A stretch of DNA of 64,000 bases from Bin87 sp963666415 (GTDB lineage: Bacteria > Chloroflexota > Dehalococcoidia > Lucifugimonadales > UBA3495), in assembly GCA_963666415.2 (NCBI GenBank), contig CAXXPD010000003.1:2728001-2792000 (forward strand). The letters run 5' to 3'. Both the position numbers and the translations under genes were made by a program. This document shows positions 16,827-25,745 of this stretch, piece after piece; positions within the stretch are counted from its first letter, which is position 1, and the number at the start of each line of letters is the position of its first letter. The notes under the pieces are model-generated. The model was not told the origin of the DNA, ran no database searches, and saw only the letters and a program-made list of their open reading frames with translations.

Positions 16827-18080
16827 ATGACGACTGTAGGCAAAGAGCGCAGCGCCCAGGATGACGTAAAAAGCTACTTCGACGGGGCCGCCGCGCGCTT
16901 GGGGTTGGACGCTGGAACCTGCCGAATGCTGTGTGAACCCTGGCGGGACTTAAGGGTTTCCCTGCCGGTGCGGATGGACGACGGGCGTATTGAGGTGTTC
17001 ACCGGGTACCGGGTGCAGCACAACGGCGCCCGTGGCCCCTACAAAGGTGGCCTGCGGTTCCATCCCCTGGCCGACGAGGACGAGGTGCGGGCTCTGGCAA
17101 CCCTGATGACCTGGAAGACCGCCCTGTTGGATTTGCCCTTCGGCGGGGCCAAGGGAGGCATTCAACTGGACCCGCTCGCGCTAAGCGAGCGCGAGCTCAA
17201 CGCCGTTACCCGCCGTTATACCCAGAACGTTCAACACATTCTGGGTCCCTACCGCGACATTCCCGCTCCCGACCTGGGCACCAATGCCCAGACCATGGCC
17301 TGGATAATGGACGAATACAGCCAGACCCACGGATATACCCTGCCCATTGTAACCGGCAAACCGTTGGAAGTTGGAGGGTCGGCTGGCCGGGAGGCCGCCA
17401 CCGGACGGGGAGCGCTGCTTGTATTGCAGGAAGCGGCGAGGGACCTGGACCTCGACCTGACCCAAGCCCGCATTACCGTTCAGGGCTTTGGGAACGTCGG
17501 CTCCTGGTTCTGCCGCCTGGCTCACCAGCAAGGGATGCGGATCGTGGCGGTGTCGGACATTAGGGGAGCGGTGTATAACAGCGCCGGCCTGGACATTCCC
17601 GCCCTGGCTGAGTTTGTGTCTCGCAGCGGCTCGGTAGACGGGTTTCCGGGCGGGGCGAAGTGCGCTCCCAACGACATTCTGGAGATGGAAGCCGACGTTT
17701 TCGTTCCCGCCGCAATAGAAAACGTGATTGGGGAGGAGGTGGCCCGCCGTCTACCCGTTCGCGTTGTCCTGGAGGCCGCCAATCACCCCACCACGCCCGA
17801 AGGAGACACAGTCCTGCAGGAAAGAGGTGTGCTGGTTTTGCCCGACCTACTGGTGAACGCGGGCGGCGTTACCGTCTCCTACTTCGAGTGGACACAAAAC
17901 ATTCAGCAGTTCGACTGGAGTGAAGAAAGGGTAAACGAGGAACTATACAACCGAATCGTACCGGCTTATCAGAGCGTAGCGGCCAGGTCCAGGGCCGGCG
18001 GTTTAACCCTGCGACAGGCAGCCTTCGATATTGCGGTGGACCGGGTGGCCCGCACCTCCCACTTGAGAGGCTTCGTCTAA
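16827..18080 (+). CDS. gdhA: glutamate dehydrogenase (Glu/Leu/Phe/Val family)
   Basis: This 417-residue enzyme interconverts glutamate and 2-oxoglutarate plus ammonia. Substrate-binding motifs are present: GPYKGGLRFHP near residue 70, TWKTALLDLPFGGAKGGI near residues 95-112 with the catalytic Lys region, and PAPDLGTNAQTMAWIMDEY near 145. The Rossmann motif is VQGFGNVGSW near residue 215; VNAGGVTVSYFEW near 345 completes the family signature. GGGGGAG lies three bases before the ATG at 16827. The length fits the hexameric class. It is monocistronic, lying between IS5-1 and IS66-2, and is intact. NAD or NADP preference cannot be told. Confidence 0.93.
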   Translation: MTTVGKERSAQDDVKSYFDGAAARLGLDAGTCRMLCEPWRDLRVSLPVRMDDGRIEVFTGYRVQHNGARGPYKGGLRFHPLADEDEVRALATLMTWKTALLDLPFGGAKGGIQLDPLALSERELNAVTRRYTQNVQHILGPYRDIPAPDLGTNAQTMAWIMDEYSQTHGYTLPIVTGKPLEVGGSAGREAATGRGALLVLQEAARDLDLDLTQARITVQGFGNVGSWFCRLAHQQGMRIVAVSDIRGAVYNSAGLDIPALAEFVSRSGSVDGFPGGAKCAPNDILEMEADVFVPAAIENVIGEEVARRLPVRVVLEAANHPTTPEGDTVLQERGVLVLPDLLVNAGGVTVSYFEWTQNIQQFDWSEERVNEELYNRIVPAYQSVAARSRAGGLTLRQAAFDIAVDRVARTSHLRGFV

Positions 18081-18206
18081 CGACTTCGGCCAGTCAAAGA
18101 GTCAGCCAGCAAGCCTTGGGGTGTCAGGGCGGGGTGAAACGGACACCGTCAACATGCCCGAACGCATCGGCCAGAGATGCAGCCAAGTCAAGCTGCCCGC
18201 GATGGC

Positions 18207-19656
18207 GTAACAGTTCAGACTTGGAGAGGTGAATTGGCCGAAGGTTGGTCGGGAATCGCTGGAGCTGGGGGAGGTGGTTATGTCATATATCTGGGATGGA
18301 TGCGGAAATCGACCTCAGCACTGCGGACCGGGATGTGCTGATTGCCATCATTGAGAGGCAACAGGCCATCATCGGGAGCCTGGAGAAACGGATCGCCCAG
18401 TTGGAAGGGCGGGACAAATTGGGCGGCACCCGCAGGATGCCCGGTCTGAAGCCCAAAGCCGAGCAGCAGCCGGCCCAGCCCAAGAAACCACGCAAGCCTC
18501 GGCCCCACGGCTTTGCTCGCACCCGCATGACGCCCACCCAGCGGGTGGAACAGTGTCCCGACTGCGGAACCCAGCTGTCCGGTGGCTGGACCCAGCGCAC
18601 TCGGGAAGTGATTGACCTGCCCCGGGTTCCGGGGCAGGTAACCGAGCACGCTTATATCGCCCGCACCTGCCCACAGTGCCAACGCTGTTGTACGCCCACC
18701 GCGCAACTGGAGAACATGGTGATGGGCAAGCAACGTCTTGGGGGTCAACCTGATCAGCCTGATTGCCGCCCTGCGGGAGGAGGCCAGGCTGCCTTTCCGC
18801 ACCATCCAGTGGTACCTGGACACCGTGCATGGGTTGCGCCTCAGCCTGGGAGCCATCGTGGACGCCACGCAAAGGGTGGCTCGCAAGGCCCAGGCTGAAC
18901 TGACGGGCATTCTGGAACGCATCCGAGGCAGTCCGGTGGTCCATGCCGATGAGACCGGCTGGCGTGAGGACGGACACAACGGCTACGTGTGGACCTTCAG
19001 CACCCCCACCGAGCGCTACTTCCTGCGTCGGGGCCGCGGCAAGGCCGTGGTGGATGAGGTCCTAGGCGATCAGTTCCTGGCGTGCTGGTCAGCGACTTCT
19101 ACGCCGCCTATCACCATTACGACGGCCCCAAGCAACGCTGTTGGGCCCACCTGTTGCGGGACATCCACGACCTGCGCGCACTCTACCCCGATGATGACCG
19201 GCTGGCCCAATGGGCTGACGCCATCCACCAACTCTACCGTCAGGCGACCGCCTTCACCCATCCTTCAGAGCAGCAACGGCCAGAGCAGCAACGGCCAGAA
19301 CAGCAACGGCGCACCGCCCAACTGGCCCTGGAACAGCGCCTGCTGGCCCTCTGCCGTACCTACCAGGATGACCCATCGGCCGCCCCAACCAGGCTGTGCC
19401 GACGCATGGAGAATCACATCAAGGAACTCTTCCTCTTTGTGGCTGAACCGGAAGTCCCGCCGGACAACAACGCCGCCGAGCGCAGCCTGCGACCGGTGGT
19501 AATCAGCCGTAAAATCAGCGGTGGCACACGCTCTGCAGCGGGCACTAACACCAAGATGACGCTGGCCTCAATCTTCGGCACCTGGCGCGTACAAGGCTTC
19601 AACCCCCTCACCGCCTGCCGACAACTGCTCACTTCCCCTCAGGCCTGAACAATTAC
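18207..19656 (+). mobile_element. IS66-family element 2, complete with 8-bp target duplication
   Basis: The ends GTAACAGTTCAG (18207) and GTAATTGTTCAG (inward from 19656) form the inverted repeat. The flanks carry the 8-bp duplication GCGATGGC at 18199-18206 and 19657-19664, the length typical of IS66. The element is 1450 bp and holds only tnpC, as in the ISBst12 subgroup. The preserved duplication shows a simple insertion, yet the tnpC has two frameshifts. Confidence 0.92.
18296..19648 (+). pseudogene. tnpC: IS66-2 transposase tnpC with two frameshifts
   Basis: The gene reads MDAEIDLSTADRDVL, a coiled coil, then the zinc-finger-like CPDC...CPQC. An extra T at about 18737 breaks the frame before GVNLISLIAALREEARLPF. 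The second segment has VVHADETGWRE (catalytic Asp) and RYFLRRGRGKAVV. A missing base near 19079 breaks it again before VLVSDFYAAYHHY (second Asp) and PDNNAAERSLRP (Glu). A threefold repeat of GAGCAGCAACGGCCA at 19267-19311 encodes EQQRP units. IS66-1 lacks six bases (three and two in-frame codons plus spacing) before CPDC compared with this copy, so they are not recent duplicates. Confidence 0.88.
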
Positions 19657-19749
19657 GCGATGGCAGCACAGTCGGTATCCCGCTTCACCGCGGCTGGCCA
19701 CGGCGGTGCCCTGCCCACCTTCCTACCTTTCTCGTTGCCGGAAGTGCGG

Positions 19750-20181
19750 TAACAGGGGGCCGAGGATCGGAAGCAGCGGCGCATCAACCGACTGCGCCGG
19801 GAGTCCAGGCTGCCCTCGGGCAAGACCTGGGCAACCTTCGAGCACAGCCGGGTCCCCCTGACCCTGCGCCAGCAACTGGACCATCTGGCCCACGGCCAAT
19901 TCGTCGAACGCGGCGTCGATGTCCTGGCCTTCGCGGTGACCGGCGCCGGCAACACCCACGCCCTCTGCGCCTTGGGCCACCGCCTGGTGGAAGCCGGCCA
20001 CTCCGTCCTCTTCGTCCCAGCCTACCGTCTGGTGCAGGAACTTCTCTTCTCCAAGCGTGACCCGGACTCGCCCCGCCGACTGCGTAAACTGGACAACTTC
20101 GACCTCCTACTCCTCGACGACCTGGGCTACCTGCCCCATGGCGCCGAAGAGTCCGAGGTCCTCTTCACTCTTGTATCTTGA
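19750..20181 (+). pseudogene. istB: istB remnant (IS21-C), 5' and central part
   Basis: The frame reads RLRRESRLPSGKTWATFEHS, then RQQLDHLAHGQFVERGVDVLAF. The position of Walker A is TGAGNTH instead of GPPGTGKTH, so the ATP-binding Lys is lost. Walker B is LLLLDDLGYLPHGAEESEVLF, followed by an unrelated end. The missing C-terminal end of the same type of istB is at 22638-22806. IS1380-1 and a piece of IS256 lie between the two halves. The left junction at about 20178 does not match the right one, so a deletion or rearrangement took place in addition to insertion. Confidence 0.8.
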
Positions 20182-20382
20182 TTTTGGTAGTGGGCGAACC
20201 CATCATCTGCAGGGTACGGGGTGCGGTAGACCGGTTTACTCTTGGTCAAAACAGACCGCCGATGAGCAAGGGTTACCGCACCCTTTCCCGATAGATCCCG
20301 AACAACTGCCTGGGCCAATCGAGCCCGTATCTCGCAAGGAAGGGACCGCAGGCATTGTCCGAGAGGTGAACCTAAACTAATA

Positions 20383-20399
20383 CCAAGGTGAAATGCGCA
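20383..20399. repeat. solo 17-bp match to an IS630-Y terminus
   Basis: CCAAGGTGAAATGCGCA here is identical to the start of the IS630-Y elements (38476-38492 and the reverse complement near 54397), preceded by a similar AT-rich TAATA. No IS630 coding sequence is nearby. It may be all that remains of an IS630-Y copy removed when IS1380-1 and IS256-1 rearranged the region. The rest of 20182-20472 contains nothing that I recognise. Confidence 0.5.
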
Positions 20400-20472
20400 T
20401 ATCGGGGAAGCCAGTCGGCGGCCCAGGACCGCTTTCCAAGTACAGTGGAAGAGCTTCACCGTGGCGCCTAAG

Positions 20473-22200
20473 CCCGAATCCACCGAAGCGATGGGCCGTG
20501 GCGTTGACACCAGGGATGATGGGCAAGGGAAGGCGAACGTAGCAAGCCCGATTCCAATAGATGGGGATGAGGGCGGCGTGAGATAGCCACACAGACACGA
20601 TGATGGCGGCCCGCGGTGGCGATGCTGGGCGAAATTGTCAGGGTAGTGTGCAGCAAGAGACGCTCGGGGACCAGCCTGGCGCAAGTCTGCGAGGCGGTCG
20701 GGTAGTCTGGTGAGTGGGTCAGATCTCCGTCGGCGTTGACACCAGCGGTGCCGTCAGGCTGGGAGTGGAATTGCTCGCAATCGAGCCAAGGCGCGACTGA
20801 ACTGGTTTTTCCAGGGCCAGCGCTGGGGAAGATGCAAAGTGAGGCGGCGCGCCGAGCGGGTGAGCCGTCCGGCGAGGGAGAAGAAGCGTCGTCGGAGGGT
20901 CTTGGTGGTTACCAGTTGCTCACCCAGACCGATGCGCGCGGTCCAGCGGGCCAGGTTGTGGGCCATCACCTGCACCGCCAGCCAGGCGCCGTTGGCGGCG
21001 AAGCGGCCTGAGGGGAGATGGTTGAGCCCGACGCCGTACTTGAGGTCTCGGATGGCGTTCTCGATCTCGGCGTGGCGCCGATGGTCGGCCTCCAGTTCCA
21101 GGGTGTCCCCGTCTCGGTCGGTGATGCAGCCGTGATAGCGGTAGCTGGCGAAGAGGGCCAGCTGGGAGCCGGGCGTGGGCTGCACCCGCCGGACGATGAG
21201 CCGCACCGGTGCGGCGTCGGGCTCATCCTGGAAGGGGACGTAGGTGGTCTCCGCCACGTCGGCGGCGCCGTCCATCCAGTAGGGAATCGGCGTCCAGTCA
21301 GTCTCGGGTATGGCCTCGATGATATTCCGCAGGCGGGCTTGCTGGCGGACGGTGATGGAGTAGCGCACATCCATCTTGCGGCAGACGGCGACGATGGCGT
21401 GGGTGTAGAAGCCGCTGTCAGCCCGCACCGTGAGTTGTCCTCTGGCGCCAGCGTAGCGTACCCGCCCCACCGTCTCGCGTAGAAAGTGAGCGGCGCCCCG
21501 AACGGTGTTGGCGCGGCCCTTGCGCAGCCGAGCCATCAGCACGTCGCCGGTGCCGGCGGCAATGGCCAGCAGCGGGTGATAGCCTCGCTGGCCGGTGTAG
21601 CCGTGGTCGCGCGCCCCCTCCTTGGCCAGACCGTAGGTCTCGCAGATGGTGGAGTCCAGGTCGATGGTCAACGGCCCGTCGCCGGGTCCGGCCCCAGCCG
21701 ACCAGGCCCGGGCCAGCAGCTCCCGGCTGACCCGATCCAGTTGGCGGACGTGGCCCCACCGGAAACTGCGCAGGAAGGTCCCCAGGGTGGATGGCGCCTT
21801 GACTACGCAGCCGATGGCGCTAGCCGTCCCGCCGGTGCGCAGCACGTCGGCGTCGTCAATGCAGTCTCCTCCGGCCAGAGCAGACGCCACCAGCGTCATC
21901 ACCTTGTCGCCGGTGTTGGCTCGGCCTGGGGCGCGACCCAGGTCCAGGTGCCGGTCAACCAGTTCGGGCCGGCCCAGATGCCGGCCCAGCGTGGCTGGCA
22001 GGATCAGCCCAGCATTGGCCACCAGGCGGTGGTCGTCAAAGGCGATTTGGATGCGGTCGGGGTGGTCATCTGCTAGCATCTTTTGGGTGCTCCTGGCCTG
22101 GGGACGGTTTCCTGTTTCAAAAGCCATTATCCCAGATGCACAGGAGCACTTTCTTACCCCTTCAGCACACCGCGACACTCATCTTTTCGGTGGATTGGGG
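20473..22200 (-). mobile_element. IS1380-family element 1
   Basis: The terminal repeats are CCCGAATCCACCGAAG at 20473 and CCCCAATCCACCGAAA inward from 22200. Length, 1728 bp, is right for IS1380. The 5-base flanks (CTAAG and CTTCT) do not match, so unlike IS1380-2 there is no target duplication, which points to later rearrangement. Its right flank is an IS256 fragment. The transposase is almost identical to that of IS1380-2 while the 280 bases after the stop codon are much more different. Confidence 0.88.
20754..22079 (-). CDS. IS1380-family transposase (copy 1)
   Basis: The 441-residue protein starts MLADDHPDRIQIAFDDHRLVA. AGGAG lies about twelve bases before this ATG; a longer frame to 22178 includes the terminal repeat and is unlikely. 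The DDE residues are in LTIDLDSTICETYG, LTVRADSGFYTHAI and HAEIENAIRDLKYGVGLNH, in the IS4-superfamily order. The frame is intact. Compared with copy 2 I count only a few residue changes, clustered at FASYRYHGCITDRDG versus FTNYSYHAFITDREG. Confidence 0.92.
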   Translation of the reverse strand: MLADDHPDRIQIAFDDHRLVANAGLILPATLGRHLGRPELVDRHLDLGRAPGRANTGDKVMTLVASALAGGDCIDDADVLRTGGTASAIGCVVKAPSTLGTFLRSFRWGHVRQLDRVSRELLARAWSAGAGPGDGPLTIDLDSTICETYGLAKEGARDHGYTGQRGYHPLLAIAAGTGDVLMARLRKGRANTVRGAAHFLRETVGRVRYAGARGQLTVRADSGFYTHAIVAVCRKMDVRYSITVRQQARLRNIIEAIPETDWTPIPYWMDGAADVAETTYVPFQDEPDAAPVRLIVRRVQPTPGSQLALFASYRYHGCITDRDGDTLELEADHRRHAEIENAIRDLKYGVGLNHLPSGRFAANGAWLAVQVMAHNLARWTARIGLGEQLVTTKTLRRRFFSLAGRLTRSARRLTLHLPQRWPWKNQFSRALARLRAIPLPA

Positions 22201-22637
22201 CTTCTACATAGGCTTGCTGGATGACGGCCAGCAGGGCTTTCTCGCTGCGCCGCCGCGGTTCCAGCAGGCTGGGGAAGTAGCTGCCTTCCCGCAGCTTGGG
22301 AATGTGCAACTCCATGGTGCCCACCCGGGTGTCCCAGGTGCGGTTGCGATACCCATTGCGGTAGTGACCCGCTCCCGGGCTGCGTTCGCCGTGCTGGGCG
22401 CCGATCTGGGCGGAAACCTCGGCGTCCATGATGCCGTCCACCAGGACCCTCAGTGCTTCCCGCAGAAAGTCCACGTCTCCGTCCATACCACGCTTGCGTA
22501 ATAATTCCAAAAGATCCATTCTTTGCTTGACCACCGTCGTTCTCCTTGTTCAGGTCTGGCATTTCCGATCAAGGATGACGCGGTGGTCAGCGTTTTGCCA
22601 ACCGCCTAACTCTTACACCACTTCCTGGGACTCTACT
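22201..22637 (-). pseudogene. IS256-family element fragment 1 (5' end)
   Basis: The outer end at 22637 carries the same terminal repeat as IS256-2 (AGTAGAGT...GTGGTGTAA). The coding part, from 22534, reads MDLLELLRKRGMDGDVDFLREALRVL and is the N-terminus of the Mutator-type transposase, with a small frame slip after ERSP. It ends at QQAY, where IS1380-1 begins. The catalytic domain is missing on the far side of IS1380-1. The fragment was inserted into an istB gene, whose end follows directly. Confidence 0.85.
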
Positions 22638-22806
22638 CCTGGTCTTCTCGGAGTGGGAGCGCATCTTCGCCAACCCCATGGCCACCGCCGCGGCGATTGA
22701 CCGGGTCGTGCACCACTCCGTCATCTTGGAGTTTGACGTCCCCAGCTACCGGACCAACGCTGCCCAGCAACGCGTCCAGGCCAAGGAGGTGAACCGGCAA
22801 AACTGA
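22638..22806 (+). pseudogene. istB: istB remnant (IS21-C), C-terminal end
   Basis: The frame reads LVFSEWERIFANPMATAAAI, then DRVVHHSVILEFDVPSYRTN, and stops after KEVNRQN. This is the usual end of IstB (W-x-x-I-F...A..DR..HH). It completes the istB fragment at 19750-20181. The piece starts exactly at the end of IS256-1. Confidence 0.8.
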
Positions 22807-22900
22807 TTGACGCCAACCGCGGATTGCCTCAACAAAACCGTTACCCAACGCGATTGGTTGCCTCAAATAAAATGTTGCCCAAAATCGGGGAGGCAATCGC

Positions 22901-24451
22901 GTGGGAGGAGGCATCAGCAAGATGGCAAAACAGGAATTGCTGGCGACGATCCGAGACCGTTACCGAGCTTCATCCAAGAAGGACAAGGGCCGGATCCTCG
23001 ACGAGTTCATCGCGGTGACCGGCCACCATCGCAAGCACGGCATCAGGTTGCTGGGGCAGTCCGGCGACGACGGAGAGCAGCAGCCGGCGGCAAAAAAGGG
23101 CCGACGCATCTACGACGAGGCGGTCCGCCAGGCGGTGATCGTGGTTTGGGAAGCCGCTGACCGGATCTGCGGCAAGCGGCTGAAGGCGGCATTACCCCAT
23201 CTGGTGGAGTCCATGGAGCGCCATGGTCACCTGGATCTGGACCCTGGGGTGCGCCAACGGCTGCTGGCGGCCAGCGCCGCCACCCTGGACCGGCTGCTCC
23301 AGCCCATCAGGACACCGGCGGGCCGCAAGCTCCGACGCAGGAGGCGGCAGTCGCCGGGCCGCAATATTCCGGTACGGACCTTCGCCGATTGGAATGCGCC
23401 GCCACCAGGATTCCTGGAGATTGACCTGGTGGTCCACCACGGCGGCTCCTGGTGGGGTTCCATGATCCACAGCCTGGTGGCCACCGATATCTGCACCGGC
23501 TGGACCGAGGCCGTGCCACTGCTGGCCCGGGAGCAATCCCTGGTAGTGGCAGGACTGGAGGCCATCGGGCGACAGTTGCCCTTCCCAGTCAAAGGCATCG
23601 ACTCGGACAACGACAGCGTATTCATCAACGCTACTCTCACCAAGTACTGCGCCGAGCGGGGCATCGAGTTCACCCGTTCGCGGCCCTACCGCAAGAACGA
23701 CCAGGCCTGGATCGAGCAGAAGAACGGCGCGGTGGTCCGCCACTTCGTCGGTCATGACCGCTACTCCGGCGCGGTAGCCGGACCGACCATGGCCCACCTG
23801 TACGGAGCGGTGCGACGGTACGTGAACTACTTCCAGCCATCGTTCAAGTTGGTGGAGAAAACTCGGCACGGCTCCAGGGTCGCCAATCGGTACAGCCCGC
23901 CAGCCACACCCTGCGATCGGCTGATACAGCATGACGCGGTCAGCGTGGAGATGAAGGCGGCGCTGAGTGAGTATCGGGTCAAGTTGGACCCGGTGGCGCT
24001 GCTGCACGCCATCCGGGAAGCCCAGTCGGCCCTGGCCGCGGTTACGTCTCCCGAAATCCGGCCCACTCCCAGCGGCGAGAGCCTGGAACAGTTCCTGGCC
24101 AAGTTGCCCGACTGGTGGCGGCAGGATGCAGCGCATACCGCACGGGAGCGGCGGGTGCAACCGCCCCGCACCTGGCGAACTCGGCCCGACCCTTTCGAGG
24201 GAGTGTGGTGCGACGTGCTGTCCTGGTTGCAGGAAGACCCGGACGCCAGTGCGGTGGTATTGCTGGGCCGACTGCAAGAGGCTGAACCGGATCGTTTCAG
24301 CCGGGCTCACCTGCGGACGCTGCAGCGCAGGGTGCAGCAGTGGCGCGGCATCATGGCCAAAAAACTGGTCTACGCCACGGCTGGTGAGCCCATGGCGGGA
24401 CCCGCTGCAATGCCGGAATTAGCGCTGGTCGGGAGGGACCCCAGGTGCTAA
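22901..24451 (+). CDS. rve-type DDE transposase, family unassigned
   Basis: The 516-residue frame is intact. The N-terminus resembles a helix-turn-helix (ILDEFIAVTGHHRKHGIRLL). The integrase core has Asp in FLEIDLVVHHGGSWWG, Asp in VKGIDSDNDSVFINATL and Glu in DQAWIEQKNGAVVRHFVG. The C-terminal tail is long and has no known domain. GTG 22901 has GGGAGG upstream; ATG 22922 is an alternative. Related motifs, TTGCCTCAA followed by (A)AAATGTT or CCGTTACCC, occur twice before the gene (22829-22880) and once, inverted, after it (about 24458-24478), probably terminal binding sites. I cannot assign a named IS family with certainty. Confidence 0.8.
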   Translation: MGGGISKMAKQELLATIRDRYRASSKKDKGRILDEFIAVTGHHRKHGIRLLGQSGDDGEQQPAAKKGRRIYDEAVRQAVIVVWEAADRICGKRLKAALPHLVESMERHGHLDLDPGVRQRLLAASAATLDRLLQPIRTPAGRKLRRRRRQSPGRNIPVRTFADWNAPPPGFLEIDLVVHHGGSWWGSMIHSLVATDICTGWTEAVPLLAREQSLVVAGLEAIGRQLPFPVKGIDSDNDSVFINATLTKYCAERGIEFTRSRPYRKNDQAWIEQKNGAVVRHFVGHDRYSGAVAGPTMAHLYGAVRRYVNYFQPSFKLVEKTRHGSRVANRYSPPATPCDRLIQHDAVSVEMKAALSEYRVKLDPVALLHAIREAQSALAAVTSPEIRPTPSGESLEQFLAKLPDWWRQDAAHTARERRVQPPRTWRTRPDPFEGVWCDVLSWLQEDPDASAVVLLGRLQEAEPDRFSRAHLRTLQRRVQQWRGIMAKKLVYATAGEPMAGPAAMPELALVGRDPRC

Positions 24452-24504
24452 AGTTTCGGTAACATTTCTCAATGATGCAACAGGACCGGCAAATATAGTT
24501 GACG

Positions 24505-24874
24505 CGGGACAACCCTGGCCTACGTGGGAGGCTCCCGGTGGCGCATTGAGACCGAGTTCGAGACCGAGAAGAGCGACTTGGGGCTGGACGAGTACGAGAC
24601 CCGCACCTGGGCGGGCTGGCATCATCACGTGGCCCTGTGCCTGCTTGGCGGCGCTTTTCTGCTGAGCCTGCAACAGGATTGGGGAAAAAAGATGCCCCGG
24701 ATCACGACGCCGCAGGTCTACCGGGTGGTGCGTGAGATGCTGCCCCGGGAACGGTTCGGGCCGGCTGAGCTGCTGCGGTGGCTCCAGGATACGCAGGACA
24801 GTAACGAACGGGCCAGACGCTCCCACGCCAAGCGCCGCTCCGTCCTTCGGGCATCCCCGCACATTCCCCCTTGA
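24505..24874 (+). pseudogene. IS701/IS4-type transposase, C-terminal fragment
   Basis: The frame begins in mid-gene with TLAYVGGSRWRIETEFETEK, the RWxIExxFxxxK signature that carries the catalytic Glu. LGLDEYETRTWAGWHHHVAL and a tail, ARRSHAKRRS, follow. It differs from the two IS701 copies at 29.4-34.4 kb. The upstream part is missing where the rve element ends. It lies against a truncated MFS gene and may be what truncated it. Confidence 0.8.
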
Positions 24875-24892
24875 ACCGTCGTTATAATACTG

Positions 24893-25633
24893 GTGGCACG
24901 GCGGCCGGAGGATACGGGGCTGGAACCTGACCCGGTACCGGAGCGAGAAGACTCAGCCAACCAGGATTCCGAGGCTGCCAAAGGTTCCGGCAACTTGGGT
25001 AGCTTCGCCGAGACCAACTTCACAGTGGGGCAGGCGCTGCGAACGCGGGCGTTCTGGATCCTGGCGATCTTTTCCGGTGCACGGATGATGGTCCAGGCGG
25101 GGGTGAGCCTGCACCAGGTCTCCCACTACATCAGCCAGGGAGTTGACCCGCGGTTCGCCGCGATGAGCGCGAGCACATTCGCCCTGGCCCAAATGCCGGC
25201 GAGCCTCTTCTGGGCGGGCCCTGGCGCGGCGGATGCCCATCCGCTCCTGATGATGGGAGCGGCGTTCGTGGTGGCGCTGGCCGCGGCGGGGACGGTGATC
25301 AGCGAACTGGCTGCTGCCGGAGATAATCTCGGCAGCGGGGGTCGGGTTCGGCGTGGGGGGTCTGCACCTGCTGATTCGGTTGGTATGGGCGGACTACTAC
25401 GGCGGCAGAACCTGGGGACAATTCGGGGGCTGACGATGTCGGTACAGGTGGGCGGACAGGCGCTGGGGCCGGTAATCGCCGGGTTCATGTTCGACTATTT
25501 CGACAGCTACCGGATTCCGTTTACGTTTTTCGCCGTGGCAGTGTTCATGGCGGGGATCATGGCACTGGCGGCCACACCGCCACAGGCTCCGACCCCGGCG
25601 CCTCCGAGGGAACCGGAGGGTGTTTCGGGCTAA
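24893..25633 (+). pseudogene. MFS transporter, C-terminal half, decayed
   Basis: The piece starts in the central cytoplasmic loop (ARRPEDTGLEPDP). Several hydrophobic segments follow: ALRTRAFWILAIFSGARMMV, PLLMMGAAFVVALAAAGTVI and IPFTFFAVAVFMAGIMALAA. Between about 25325 and 25430 the original protein (SAAGVGFGVGGLHLLIRLVW) is in another frame, so two frameshifts are present. The N-terminal six helices are missing. An intact MFS gene of a similar kind lies next to it on the other strand. Confidence 0.75.
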
Positions 25634-25745
25634 TCCGGCCGGCAACCTCCAATTCCGTGAGGTTGACCATACCCCGAGCTATCGCGCTACTGTCCCCGTA
25701 GAGACCCCGGCAACTTGAGCCAGCTTTTTTCGTCCAAACCACCGG

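Noticed and set aside
19267..19311. Threefold 15-bp repeat as a CRISPR or minisatellite
   Set aside because: It is an in-frame EQQRP repeat within the IS66 transposase with no spacers; no CRISPR array was seen anywhere in the window.
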